Source of the DNA: Prosthecobacter sp. | GTDB taxonomy: Bacteria; Verrucomicrobiota; Verrucomicrobiia; Verrucomicrobiales; Verrucomicrobiaceae | Direction of reading: 5' to 3' | Assembly (NCBI RefSeq): GCF_014879935.1 | Contig: NZ_JACSRD010000160.1 | Coordinates: forward strand, 42,906 to 106,905 | Length of the DNA: 64,000 bases | In this document: one piece after another, positions 7,923 to 16,652 of the stretch | Numbering within the stretch: position 1 is the stretch's first letter | Layout: every line of letters starts with the position of its first letter | Position numbers and translations under genes: made by a program | Notes under the pieces: model-generated | Database searches by the model: none | What the model was told of the DNA's origin: nothing | Seen by the model: the letters and a program-made list of their open reading frames with translations, nothing else

Positions 7923-9032
7923 TCAGCGTAGCTGCGGGAGCTTGTAGGTGCCCGTGCGGAGGGACTGTTCGACGTTCTTTGGTGTGGCGACGACGGGCTG
8001 GATTTCATAAACCGCCTGCGGCTTGAAGGCCTTGTCCGCACGCATCTTCACAATGATCTTCAGGGCCAGATCAACGAGCGCGGGCTGGACGACGGTGGCG
8101 TCGATGTCGCTTTGCCGGACGAGGTCAAGGCCGCGTTTCTGGCCGGCAAGACCGTCGGTGCCGATGATGAAGATGTTTTCCCGCTGTCCGGCGGCTTCGG
8201 CTCCTTTCGCGGCACCGAGCGCCATGGCGTCATTGTGCGCATAGATGACGTCGAAGGATTGCTGCAAACGGAAGGCCTCCGCGATGCGCTGCGTGGCGTT
8301 TTCGGTGGTCCAGCCGGCAGGGGCGTCATGCACCACGATCACGCCCGGCTGGGCATGCAGGCCTTCGATGAAACCTTCGGAGATTTCTTTGCTGACGAAG
8401 CTGGTTTCGGCTCCGCGAAGCTGGACGACGCGACCGGTGACGTCGGTGCGGGCCTCCTCGGCGGCCTTGCGCTGGAGTGCCTCCAAAACGGACTGTGCTG
8501 CCAGTCGGCCAATGAGGCGGAAGTCGGTGTAAACAACGCTGGCGCAGCCGTCCCTGGCCATGCGTTTGTCGAGACCGATGACGATGATCCCCGCCGTGTT
8601 TGCCTCAACGATGAGCGCTGCCAGAGCGGGCGGATCCAGCGGACTGATGACGATGGCGGCCGGTTTTTTGGCGATTGCCTGACGGAACTGCTCCGCCTGA
8701 CGTGCCGCGTCGCCACCAGCGTCCTGCGTCGAAACCTTGTATCCAGTCTGCCGACCCACGAGCATGGCGAGGCCGTCGCGTTGGAATTGCTGAAAGGCGA
8801 TCTGGGTGTCCGGGAGCAGAAGAACGATTTCCGCCCGTTCGTCATTGGGGATCGATGGGGCGCTGCTGCCACCTTGCGAAGGCTGGGAGGGAGCGGTGGC
8901 GGCCTTTTCGGCCGTCTGCTGGTTTTTTTTCTCCAGGTCGGCGACCTGGGCCTCGACGTCTCCATCACGGCCGCAGGAGGTCAGAACAAGCGCGCAGGAG
9001 AGAAAAGCGAGGGGACGGAGGAGCGAAGCCAT
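7923..9032 (-). CDS. RbsB-like sugar-binding lipoprotein
   Basis: The 369-residue protein has a lipobox (ALVLTSC, Cys20) and then an unusual charged coiled-coil stretch (VEAQVADLEKKNQQ) and Ser/Pro-rich linker to about residue 65. A periplasmic binding protein fold of the ribose type (Peripla_BP_4) follows: EIVLLLPDTQIAFQQFQRDG, AIVISPLDPPALA, VIGLDKRM, VIYAHNDAMALGAAKGAEAA, IFIIGTDGLAG. It would bind a sugar or signal outside the inner membrane. No permease or ATPase is adjacent, so it may serve a distant transporter or a sensor. It lies 142 bp upstream of the YdjY gene. Confidence 0.85.
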   Translation of the reverse strand: MASLLRPLAFLSCALVLTSCGRDGDVEAQVADLEKKNQQTAEKAATAPSQPSQGGSSAPSIPNDERAEIVLLLPDTQIAFQQFQRDGLAMLVGRQTGYKVSTQDAGGDAARQAEQFRQAIAKKPAAIVISPLDPPALAALIVEANTAGIIVIGLDKRMARDGCASVVYTDFRLIGRLAAQSVLEALQRKAAEEARTDVTGRVVQLRGAETSFVSKEISEGFIEGLHAQPGVIVVHDAPAGWTTENATQRIAEAFRLQQSFDVIYAHNDAMALGAAKGAEAAGQRENIFIIGTDGLAGQKRGLDLVRQSDIDATVVQPALVDLALKIIVKMRADKAFKPQAVYEIQPVVATPKNVEQSLRTGTYKLPQLR

Positions 9033-9386
9033 GGTGTGGAGATTGATCTTAGAACCGGAAGGGCTGATTGCACAAGCTTCCTCTGATCACGAATCCGGCC
9101 GGGCTTTTGCTTGCAGTCTGGAGGGATTGTCCCAGAGTCCGCGCTCCCTGCCTCCCGCCCCTTTCAATGATGAGCCACACGAAACAGACCGCCGTTGTCA
9201 TCAAGACCATGAGGCAGCCTGACGTCTCGCTGACAAACAACGCGCACGGGGCGGCTGCTCAACCATGGTTCGAAGAGGACAATTCCCGCACAGCGGAGTA
9301 TTTTCGCGACTTTCTGCGAATCACTGCTTGATGCCCGGGGTGTTTTGTTGATAAAACAACAAAAAAGAAGATCACCAGCCGCTCTC
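9033..9386. other. Intergenic region upstream of the pilus-like operon
   Basis: This 354-bp gap separates the divergent RbsB-like gene and the pilus-like operon, so it should hold both promoters. A short frame at 9169-9333 (54 codons from ATGATGAGCCAC) is open but has no ribosome site or recognisable product. Just upstream of the operon is an AT-rich palindrome-like stretch, TGTTTTGTTGATAAAACAAC (about 9341-9360), which could be an operator or a hairpin. No other feature is clear. Confidence 0.4.
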
Positions 9387-10016
9387 ATGAAATTCATCGC
9401 ATCCAGCCTCGCCTTTCTTTTCACCGCCGTGATCCTGCATGCCCAGGCCCCTGCGGGTGACGGCAAGGCCCGTATCATCGTGGACATCAAAAAAGTCGAT
9501 GTGAAGGAGCAGCCGACACCGCAGTTCAATGCTGGGAATGTGAATGAGAAGCGCTGGCGTCCGAAGACCTGGATCGAGGTGGATGTGGAGTTCAACATCA
9601 AGCTTCCGCCAGAATCGGGTGGAAAAGACGGCACTTTCCCGGCAATGCAGATGAACATTTATCTGCCACTCCAGCACACGACCAAGGATGGCAAGCGGGA
9701 GGTGCTCCAAGGAACTCTGGATCTGATTAACATCCCTGCCGATGGCGACTGCCATGCGCTGGCCTATGTCAGTCCGGCAACGATGAAAATGATCTTCCAG
9801 AAAAACAACGTCACGGCCGTCTCCGACGTGCAAGGCTGGGGAGCTGAGGTCATCATCGACGGCGATCGTCGTGCGCATGCTGCCAGCATTGGCAAGGATC
9901 CCTGGTGGGAGAAGCAGGACAGCTTCGCGTTCCTTTCGGGCACGATTCTGCCCAAGGCGAAGACTCCGTTTGCATCCCTGTGGGGTGATTACGATGTGGC
10001 AGTGCAGCCAAAGTAA
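9387..10016 (+). CDS. Amuc_1102-like pilus-system protein
   Basis: Started at ATG 9387, the 209-residue protein begins with a signal peptide (MKFIASSLAFLFTAVILHAQA). The mature protein is beta-rich with no membrane helix. By position it is the first gene of a five-gene operon whose order matches Akkermansia muciniphila Amuc_1102-1101-1100-1099-1098; Amuc_1102 is a secreted pilus-associated protein. I assign it by operon position, size and export signal, since I cannot align it here. The in-frame extension to 9345 is polar and less likely. A 42-bp gap leads to the PilM-like gene. Confidence 0.7.
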   Translation: MKFIASSLAFLFTAVILHAQAPAGDGKARIIVDIKKVDVKEQPTPQFNAGNVNEKRWRPKTWIEVDVEFNIKLPPESGGKDGTFPAMQMNIYLPLQHTTKDGKREVLQGTLDLINIPADGDCHALAYVSPATMKMIFQKNNVTAVSDVQGWGAEVIIDGDRRAHAASIGKDPWWEKQDSFAFLSGTILPKAKTPFASLWGDYDVAVQPK

Positions 10017-10058
10017 GCATCACGACTCAATTTTTCGCGAACTCACACCTTTTGCAGC

Positions 10059-11807
10059 ATGGCAGACTCCAGCATCGCAGTCATCAACCTCGGTTCCCAG
10101 CGTGTCGGCGGGGCGGTCTTTGGCAGGACACCGGGAGGCGATCTCATCTTGAAGCGTTATGCCTTTGTGGAAATGGACGGCGATCCCTCGGTGGATGTGA
10201 GCCGCCTGCCACAGCTCAAGGTTGCGCTCGGAGAGCTGGTCAACCGGCTTAAAATCCGGGGCAAGAAAACCTGGTGCGCCGTCCCGGGGCATCCTGTTTT
10301 CAGCCGGTTCGTCAAGCTGCCGCCGGTGCAAGGAGACAAGCTCGCGCAGATCGTTGAATTTGAAGCACGCCAGAATGTTCCATGGCAGCTGGATGAAGTT
10401 TCGTGGGACTACGAGGTCGTCACCAAGTCGGACCTGGGCGAAGTGGAAGTCGTGCTGGCGGCCATGAAGTGTGAGCCTCTGAATGAGATGCACGAGGAGG
10501 TGGCGTCTTCAGGGGTGAGTGTCGTTGGAATGGATGTGGGCCCGCTGGCCCTCTACAACGCGTTCCGTTACAGCTACCCGGATGTCGATGAACCAGCGCT
10601 GGTCGTCGATCTGGGCGCGAGATCCACGAACTTGGTGTTTGTTGATGGCGACAAGTTTTTCACCCGTAACCTGCTGGTGGGCGGTGCGGCCGTCACCAAC
10701 GCCATCGGCAAGGAGTTTGGCGTTCAATTCACCGAAGCTGAGCGCCAGAAATGCCTGCAGGGCTTCGTGGCGCTCGGAGGTGCCGTCGAGGATCATCCGG
10801 ATGAAGGCGTGAACGCGATGTCGAAGGTGATGCGCAATTCCATGACGAGGCTGCATGCCGAGATCATGCGAACGATCACTTTCTATCGCAGCCAGCAGGG
10901 TGGCAGTGCCCCGAAGCGCATGTTCGTCGCTGGTGGCGGCTCGGCTGCCGGATACATCGCTGAATTCTTCACGGAAAAGCTTAAATTGCCGGTCGAGGTG
11001 TTCAATGGCTTGCGCGGTGTTCAGTTGGATCGCTCGGTGAACGCTGAGGCGGCCCAGGTGGACGCCCCCTCCCTTGGTGAACTCTCTGGCCTTGCCTTGA
11101 GGGGCATGGGGTCTTGCCCCTGTGAGATTGAACTGGTCCCCGATGCGTTAGCATCCGCAAGGGATGCTGCCCGCCGCGCCCCCGCCTTGATTCTCGCCGG
11201 ACTTTGCATCATGGGCGCATTGGGGGCTGCCATTTTCTGGTTTAAGAGCGCCGATGCTGCCATTCAGAATCGTTCCTCGTCTCTGCAGGCTGAAAGCGGC
11301 CGTTTGACCAAATTGGCCACGGATATCCGTCAACTGGACCAGAGACAGGAGGAACTGCGCGTTCGTAGCGGACAGCTCGAGCAGGCGGTCACAGACCGTT
11401 CGTGGTGGGCGCGCCTGCTCAATGAGCTCAACCAGCGTTTCGACAACGACCTTATCTGGCTCACCACCATCGAGCCGCTCAAGGATGGAAAGCCCCTGAC
11501 GGCACCGCTTTGGGGAGGGGGCAACGAAGAGCGTTCCAAGGACGACACCTCCAAATCGGGTGCACGTCCGGCTGCGCCTGTTTACTCCCTGAAAATCCAG
11601 GGTTTGTACCGCGGCAACGCGGAAGGCGAGCAGAAAGTGGTCTATGACTTCGCCGCCAAGGTTGCAAAAATGGCCGATTTTGCCGTGCCAGACTTTGAGA
11701 CCAAACGGGATGAGTATGTGAAGGTGGACAGCGGTGTCGAAGAAGACCGCTACGCCTATCATTTCGAAATCAAAATGCCCCTCAGCAAGCCTCTGCAATT
11801 CAAGTAA
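10059..11807 (+). CDS. PilM-PilN fusion protein (Amuc_1101-like)
   Basis: The 582-residue protein joins two type IV pilus alignment components. Residues 1-350 have the PilM/FtsA actin-like fold: IAVINLGSQRVGGAVF (phosphate-1-like), EFEARQNVPWQLDEVSWDYE (typical PilM), ALVVDLGARSTNLVFV (phosphate-2) and RMFVAGGGSAAGYIAEFF (adenosine motif). A membrane helix at about 374-394 is followed by a coiled coil (about 396-445) and a PilN-like small alpha/beta domain. In classical systems PilM is cytoplasmic and separate from PilN. This form resembles the Amuc_1101 PilM-like family. The next gene, the PilO-position protein, starts 6 bp later. Confidence 0.85.
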   Translation: MADSSIAVINLGSQRVGGAVFGRTPGGDLILKRYAFVEMDGDPSVDVSRLPQLKVALGELVNRLKIRGKKTWCAVPGHPVFSRFVKLPPVQGDKLAQIVEFEARQNVPWQLDEVSWDYEVVTKSDLGEVEVVLAAMKCEPLNEMHEEVASSGVSVVGMDVGPLALYNAFRYSYPDVDEPALVVDLGARSTNLVFVDGDKFFTRNLLVGGAAVTNAIGKEFGVQFTEAERQKCLQGFVALGGAVEDHPDEGVNAMSKVMRNSMTRLHAEIMRTITFYRSQQGGSAPKRMFVAGGGSAAGYIAEFFTEKLKLPVEVFNGLRGVQLDRSVNAEAAQVDAPSLGELSGLALRGMGSCPCEIELVPDALASARDAARRAPALILAGLCIMGALGAAIFWFKSADAAIQNRSSSLQAESGRLTKLATDIRQLDQRQEELRVRSGQLEQAVTDRSWWARLLNELNQRFDNDLIWLTTIEPLKDGKPLTAPLWGGGNEERSKDDTSKSGARPAAPVYSLKIQGLYRGNAEGEQKVVYDFAAKVAKMADFAVPDFETKRDEYVKVDSGVEEDRYAYHFEIKMPLSKPLQFK

Positions 11808-11813
11808 CAAATC

Positions 11814-12785
11814 ATGGACTGGATCCGCGAAAACAAATCTCTTGCCGCCATCCTGGGCGTTATCATCGCAGGCTCGCTGGCCCTTGGCTATTTGCTGTTT
11901 GATGCCTGGAGCACCTATTCCGAGGCCAAGGATTCATACCTTGCCATGGGCACTCAGGTGGCCGGGCTCAAAGGTGCGCGCCTTGCTCCCACCGAGGCAA
12001 ACGTCAAAGCCAAGCAGGCAGTGGTTGAAGAGTATGCGGGCGTCGTGAACCGCCTCGGCACAGCGCTCCTGATCCTTCAGCCGCCTGTGCAACCCATCAA
12101 GGACATCGAATTCCAGGCCAAGCTGAAGAACAAGATCGCAGACGCCCGCAAGGCCGCCGGTCTGGTCAAGATGGCGCTGCCGGCCGAGTTCGCCTTCGGG
12201 TTCGACGAGTACACGGCCGGCCTGCCTAAATCTGCGGAAGCTGCCGCCGAGTTGTCGAGTTTCCTGGATGCCACCGACGAACTGGTGAAGTTGTTCATGC
12301 AATGCGGCGTGCAGTCGGTGGATCTTTTTGAAAGGTCCACACTGCCAGTCGAAGGCCTGCCCACGCCGACAAAACAGGGAAACCAATCGGTGCGCCAGCC
12401 CCAACAACAGCCGGTCGCTCCGGGCATATTGGAGAAGAAGCAGATTTCGGTGATTCTCACCTTGGATCAAGGGCCGCTGCAGTTGTTGGTCAGCCGCCTT
12501 GCCAATCCTTCTGAGATGCCGTTTTTCATGAGCCTGCGTCTGCTGCGGATTGAAAACGAACGTCAGGAAGGTCCTCTGCGTTCAGAAGTCCAGGTTCCGG
12601 CTGATGCTGCCGCTCTTACTGCTGATCCTGGTGCTGCTCAAGCTGACGCGAAGCCTGCCGGTGATGAAATCAAGCCTCCGCCTCCAGCTCCGGTGGATTC
12701 GGTGCCTGTCATTGGCAAGGAGCGCCTCAAGGTAAGAATGGAAATCGACTTGGTGAAGTTCCTCGAAGGCGCCAGAGGCCGTTGA
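11814..12785 (+). CDS. Amuc_1100-like pilus protein (PilO position)
   Basis: The 323-residue protein has one N-terminal membrane helix (about 12-32, LAAILGVIIAGSLALGYLLF), a helical/coiled region to about 110, and beta-alpha domains to the C-terminus with a Pro/Ala-rich loop near 270-300. This architecture is PilO-like and matches the Akkermansia surface protein Amuc_1100 (317 residues) in size, topology and operon position. Its partners would be the upstream PilM-N protein and the downstream Amuc_1099- and PilQ-like proteins, spanning the cell envelope. Immune activity known for Amuc_1100 should not be assumed for this homologue. Confidence 0.75.
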   Translation: MDWIRENKSLAAILGVIIAGSLALGYLLFDAWSTYSEAKDSYLAMGTQVAGLKGARLAPTEANVKAKQAVVEEYAGVVNRLGTALLILQPPVQPIKDIEFQAKLKNKIADARKAAGLVKMALPAEFAFGFDEYTAGLPKSAEAAAELSSFLDATDELVKLFMQCGVQSVDLFERSTLPVEGLPTPTKQGNQSVRQPQQQPVAPGILEKKQISVILTLDQGPLQLLVSRLANPSEMPFFMSLRLLRIENERQEGPLRSEVQVPADAAALTADPGAAQADAKPAGDEIKPPPPAPVDSVPVIGKERLKVRMEIDLVKFLEGARGR

Positions 12786-12829
12786 TTCTCGATCTGAAAC
12801 ACTTTCAAAATCCGCATCCCTAAAGCACC

Positions 12830-13831
12830 ATGCAGAACAGCCAGGGAAACTACGAAAAAATCATCCTTACCATCGCCTCCCTCGTCGCTATTGGAGTATC
12901 GGCTTGGCTTGTGGTGGAATCGCAGGGGTTTGAGGACAGCTTGGCGCTGGCCCAATCCTCTTCGCGCAATGACCTCAACCCGCCCAACACCCAGGCTGTG
13001 GTCGAAGCCACGGAAACCTTGAAAAAGAAGTATTCATGGGTGTCCCCTGTGAGGAATGGCAAAGCTGTGCCTCTGAATAAATCGGTGCTGTTGGTGATGA
13101 AAGACGGGCAACTCTTCGATCTGCTGCTCCCTGAGCCGCAGTTCCGGCCTCCGATGACAAACATTTTTCTCACCGGGGACCCGGCCAAAAATCCGCCCGA
13201 AGCACAGCTCCCATACATTTTCTCGCCGAATGTAGGCGACCTCGATGCTGACGATGATGGGTTTTCCAATCTTGAGGAGTTTAACGCCAAGACGGATGCC
13301 CGTGACCCGGCCAAGATGCCACCCCTCACAAACAAGCTGTTTTTGCATCAACGCATCAGCCACGACTACATCCTGAAACTGGTGGGTAGCGGTGATGGCA
13401 CGACCTTTCAAATTCAGCGCCTGAAACCTGAGCCAAAGAGCAGTAAATTTGTGCCATTGAATGAGCAGTTTGGTTTCGAAAAGGGTGTTGTGAGATTCAA
13501 GCTTCTCTCAGCGCGGAAGGACACCATCCAGCATCCGACGCTCGGACCGATGGACGTCTATATCCTCAAAGTGCTCGACCTTTCCACCAACAAGGAGTTC
13601 GAACTCGTTCAGGGCAAGGACGTGAACTTGGCGGAATACGAGGCTGAACTCGAATTCCGCTGGAAAAAGCGCCAGGTCATTCCCGGTGTGAAGGAGGGCA
13701 AAGTGTTTCAGCTTCCCGGGGTCGGCCAGTCTTATTACATTCGCAAGCTCGACGAAGACAAAGCTGTTATTTCGCCTCTCGGCAATGACGGCAAACCGAC
13801 CGAGGAAACGATCGAAATCAAACAACGCTGA
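12830..13831 (+). CDS. Amuc_1099-like pilus protein with calcium-type loop
   Basis: The 333-residue protein has an N-terminal membrane helix (about 9-28, IILTIASLVAIGVSAWLVV) and an exported beta-rich remainder. Residues about 137-151 read DLDADDDGFSNLEEF, a DxDxDG calcium loop of thrombospondin-type-3/dockerin kind common in verrucomicrobial surface proteins. Two repeated beta segments follow (about 170-235 and 240-330). It occupies the position that in pili is often taken by the PilP/inner-to-outer membrane linker before the secretin. The gap to the secretin gene is 100 bp. Confidence 0.7.
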   Translation: MQNSQGNYEKIILTIASLVAIGVSAWLVVESQGFEDSLALAQSSSRNDLNPPNTQAVVEATETLKKKYSWVSPVRNGKAVPLNKSVLLVMKDGQLFDLLLPEPQFRPPMTNIFLTGDPAKNPPEAQLPYIFSPNVGDLDADDDGFSNLEEFNAKTDARDPAKMPPLTNKLFLHQRISHDYILKLVGSGDGTTFQIQRLKPEPKSSKFVPLNEQFGFEKGVVRFKLLSARKDTIQHPTLGPMDVYILKVLDLSTNKEFELVQGKDVNLAEYEAELEFRWKKRQVIPGVKEGKVFQLPGVGQSYYIRKLDEDKAVISPLGNDGKPTEETIEIKQR

Positions 13832-13931
13832 CCTCGCCCTTTTTTCCGCCAGCCGAAAAAAAATCTCGCCAAAGTTCCCCCCGCTCTGCTAGTAATCATC
13901 TTTCACCATAAAACCGCTGTTAGTCCGCCTT

Positions 13932-16553
13932 ATGACCCATCACTCCCGCCTGGTGTTCAACTTGTCCTTCCTCGCTTTGACTGCGGTTGCACCGCAAGTC
14001 AGTGCTGAAAGCGTCTCTGGAATGGCCAATCGTGAAATTGCACGCCGTTACGCCCGCATCGAAGACGCGCGCACCGCCATGGACCGTGGCGACAAGCTGT
14101 TCAGTGAAGGCGATTATGAAGGCGCCTTGGGTGCTTACAAGGCAGCCATTGATGCTCTTCCAAACGCTCCATTGACCCGTGATTGGCTCGATCTGGCACA
14201 GCTCAAATATGCTGATTGCAGTGTTGTCGTTGCCCGTGAGAAGGCCAAGGTCGGAAACTATGACGAGGCGCGCCAGTTGCTGGATGGTGCTTTGGTTCTT
14301 ATCCCTGGACATAAGGAAGCAGTGGTTTTCCAAAAGCAGCTCGCTGATCCTGATCGCTGGCCTCCTGCTCTTACACCGAAGCACGTCGAAAATGTTGCTA
14401 AAGTTGAAAAAGGCCTCCTCATCGCCAATAGCTCTGTTGAGATTGGCAACTATGACACCGCCATCGCGCAGTATCAGGATGTCCTTCGCACCGATCCCTA
14501 CAACAGCGCGGCTCGTCGGGGCATGGAAAATGCCGAACGGAAGCGCATGGAGTATTTCAAGTCAGCCCGTGATCAGATGCGTGCCAAGATGCTCGCTCAG
14601 GTGGATGAAGCCTGGGAAGACAAGGTGCCGATCCAGGGTTCCGCTGTGGCCTTCGATTATGGCATTGGCCGGAGTCCGGGTGCCTACCTGACCGAGAAGA
14701 TGAACAAGATCATTTTCCCGACAGTGCAATTCCAGGGAGCTACGATCGAAGAAGCGGTTGAATACCTTCGCGTCAAGAGCCGTGACTTGGACACCTTTAC
14801 AGATGCCTCAGGAGTCAAAGGTGTGAACATCATCCTGCGCACAGGAGATGCTCCTAGCAACGCCTCCATCAGTCTTGATCTGAAGGATGTGCCAATGGCT
14901 GAAGCCTTGCGTTATGTGACGGAATTGGCCCAAATGAAGTATAAGGTCGAAGCTCACGCTGTCCTTGTTGTGCCGCTCTCCGAAGATGCAAGCCAGCAAT
15001 ACACCCGCACCTATCGCGTGCCACCGGACTTCCTGAGCATTGGAGGTGGTGACGGTGCTGGTGCGGCAGCCCCGGCTGCGCCTGCCGATCCCTTTGCCGC
15101 GGGTGCGGCCGCTGCCCCTGCTGGCGGATTGATTGCCCGCAAAACTGCAAAACAGATCCTTGAAGCCCAGGGAATTACTTTCCCGGACGGGTCCTCCGCC
15201 AGTTTCAATCCCGCCACATCGCAACTGGTTGTGCGCAACACGCAACCCAACTTGGATCTGGTAGAGGCGTTTGTTGAAACCATCACCAAAAATGCGCCGA
15301 AGATGGTAGTGATCACCTCGAAGTTTGTAGAAGTTACCCAGAAGAACACCGAGGAACTTGGTTTTGACTGGCTTCTTGGGTCCGTAGGCATGAACGGTAA
15401 CAATCTTTTCCTTGGAGGAGGGACCCAAGGAAACGGGAACCCATTTAGCTCTGCGAATTACCCATTTCAGACTAACCAAGTCGTTCCAGGTTACACAATC
15501 AATGGCGTTGATGTTTTTCCGGAAATTCCCGTTAACGCAGCTTTCTCTGGCCCACTTCCTGCAGGTGTTAATCGACCGTTCCCTTATGCGGGTGGACCTG
15601 TCACCTCTGGGCTTCGTTCAGGCAACTTTGCACTCAGCAACAATAGCATCGACAATCTCATCTCAACGGGCTCGACGACTGGCACGCCATCTGTTGCCCC
15701 TGGAATTTTCTCTGCTGCTGGCATTTTCAGCGACCCTCAATTCCAGACGGTGATAAGGGGATTGAGTCAGAAAAAGGGTGTTGATTTGATGAGCGCTCCG
15801 AGTGTCACGACAAAAAGCGGGACACGCGCAACCATGGAAGTAACCCGAGAATTTATCTACCCTACTGAATTCGAGCCGCCTCAACTGCCTCAAGGTAACT
15901 CAAACGGTTCTCTGCTTGGTGGGGGAAGCACGATGATTGCCACCCCGACCACGCCAACTGCCTTCGAAATGCGTCAGACTGGTGTTCGCTTGGAAGCAGA
16001 GCCGACGGTTGGTGCCGATGGTAATACCATCGAACTGTCACTCTCACCCGAAGTTGTCGAGTTTGATGGCTTTATCAATTACGGATCACCCATCAATTCA
16101 CCGTCAAGCTCATCTTACCTGCCTGTTATATTGAACCTTGACCCTGCTGATGACGCTGGCGCTGATACACAGGTTTATGTGCCGCTCTCACAGCCAGAAA
16201 GGTTGATCACGGCAAACATCATCAATCAGCCGATTTTCTCGGTCCGCAAGGTGACGACAGGAGTGTCCATTTGGGATGGCCAAACTGTAGCACTTGGTGG
16301 CCTCATCCGGGAAGACGTGCAGGATGTGGAAGACAAAATCCCGATTCTTGGTGACCTCCCTTTTGTGGGCCGTCTATTCAAGACGGAAGCGGAGCAGCAT
16401 TATAAGCGAAACCTGATGATCTTTGTGACAGCCCACTTGATTGATCCCTCGGGCCAGCGTGTGAAGCCTAGCACTCCTCCTGATGGTTCCGTTTCCGGAG
16501 CAGGGTCCGGCCAGACCAATCCTCTTCTGCCGGCGGTTTCTCCCGGCGAATAG
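13932..16553 (+). CDS. Secretin, type IV pilus outer-membrane pore (Amuc_1098/PilQ-like)
   Basis: The 873-residue protein forms the outer-membrane ring for a pilus or secretion machine. It has a signal peptide (to about residue 26), TPR-like helices (about 40-205, e.g. DKLFSEGDYEGALGAYKAAI), secretin N-domains (about 260-360), an Ala/Pro-rich linker (about 372-395), another N1-type domain (about 400-470) and the secretin core (about 480-845). The hallmark IPILGDLPFVGRLFK is at about 803-817, after VSIWDGQTVALGGLIRE. Fused TPRs could replace a separate pilotin. The central part uses more A/T-ending codons than neighbouring genes. A strong terminator follows. Confidence 0.9.
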   Translation: MTHHSRLVFNLSFLALTAVAPQVSAESVSGMANREIARRYARIEDARTAMDRGDKLFSEGDYEGALGAYKAAIDALPNAPLTRDWLDLAQLKYADCSVVVAREKAKVGNYDEARQLLDGALVLIPGHKEAVVFQKQLADPDRWPPALTPKHVENVAKVEKGLLIANSSVEIGNYDTAIAQYQDVLRTDPYNSAARRGMENAERKRMEYFKSARDQMRAKMLAQVDEAWEDKVPIQGSAVAFDYGIGRSPGAYLTEKMNKIIFPTVQFQGATIEEAVEYLRVKSRDLDTFTDASGVKGVNIILRTGDAPSNASISLDLKDVPMAEALRYVTELAQMKYKVEAHAVLVVPLSEDASQQYTRTYRVPPDFLSIGGGDGAGAAAPAAPADPFAAGAAAAPAGGLIARKTAKQILEAQGITFPDGSSASFNPATSQLVVRNTQPNLDLVEAFVETITKNAPKMVVITSKFVEVTQKNTEELGFDWLLGSVGMNGNNLFLGGGTQGNGNPFSSANYPFQTNQVVPGYTINGVDVFPEIPVNAAFSGPLPAGVNRPFPYAGGPVTSGLRSGNFALSNNSIDNLISTGSTTGTPSVAPGIFSAAGIFSDPQFQTVIRGLSQKKGVDLMSAPSVTTKSGTRATMEVTREFIYPTEFEPPQLPQGNSNGSLLGGGSTMIATPTTPTAFEMRQTGVRLEAEPTVGADGNTIELSLSPEVVEFDGFINYGSPINSPSSSSYLPVILNLDPADDAGADTQVYVPLSQPERLITANIINQPIFSVRKVTTGVSIWDGQTVALGGLIREDVQDVEDKIPILGDLPFVGRLFKTEAEQHYKRNLMIFVTAHLIDPSGQRVKPSTPPDGSVSGAGSGQTNPLLPAVSPGE

Positions 16554-16588
16554 CTGATATTGAATTTGGTCGATGTGTCCTACCAATT

Positions 16589-16624
16589 ATCGGGCAGAGG
16601 TGTGACCTCTGCCCGATTTTCTTG
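16589..16624 (+). terminator. Rho-independent terminator after the pilus-like operon
   Basis: A perfect 12-bp stem (16589-16600 with 16606-16617) and 5-nt loop TGTGA is followed by the T-rich tail TTTCTT. It lies 36 bp after the secretin stop codon and before coaE, so it marks the end of the pilus-like transcription unit. Confidence 0.85.
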
Positions 16625-16652
16625 TTCCGTTACAAGTATTCTTCGTGGCATC

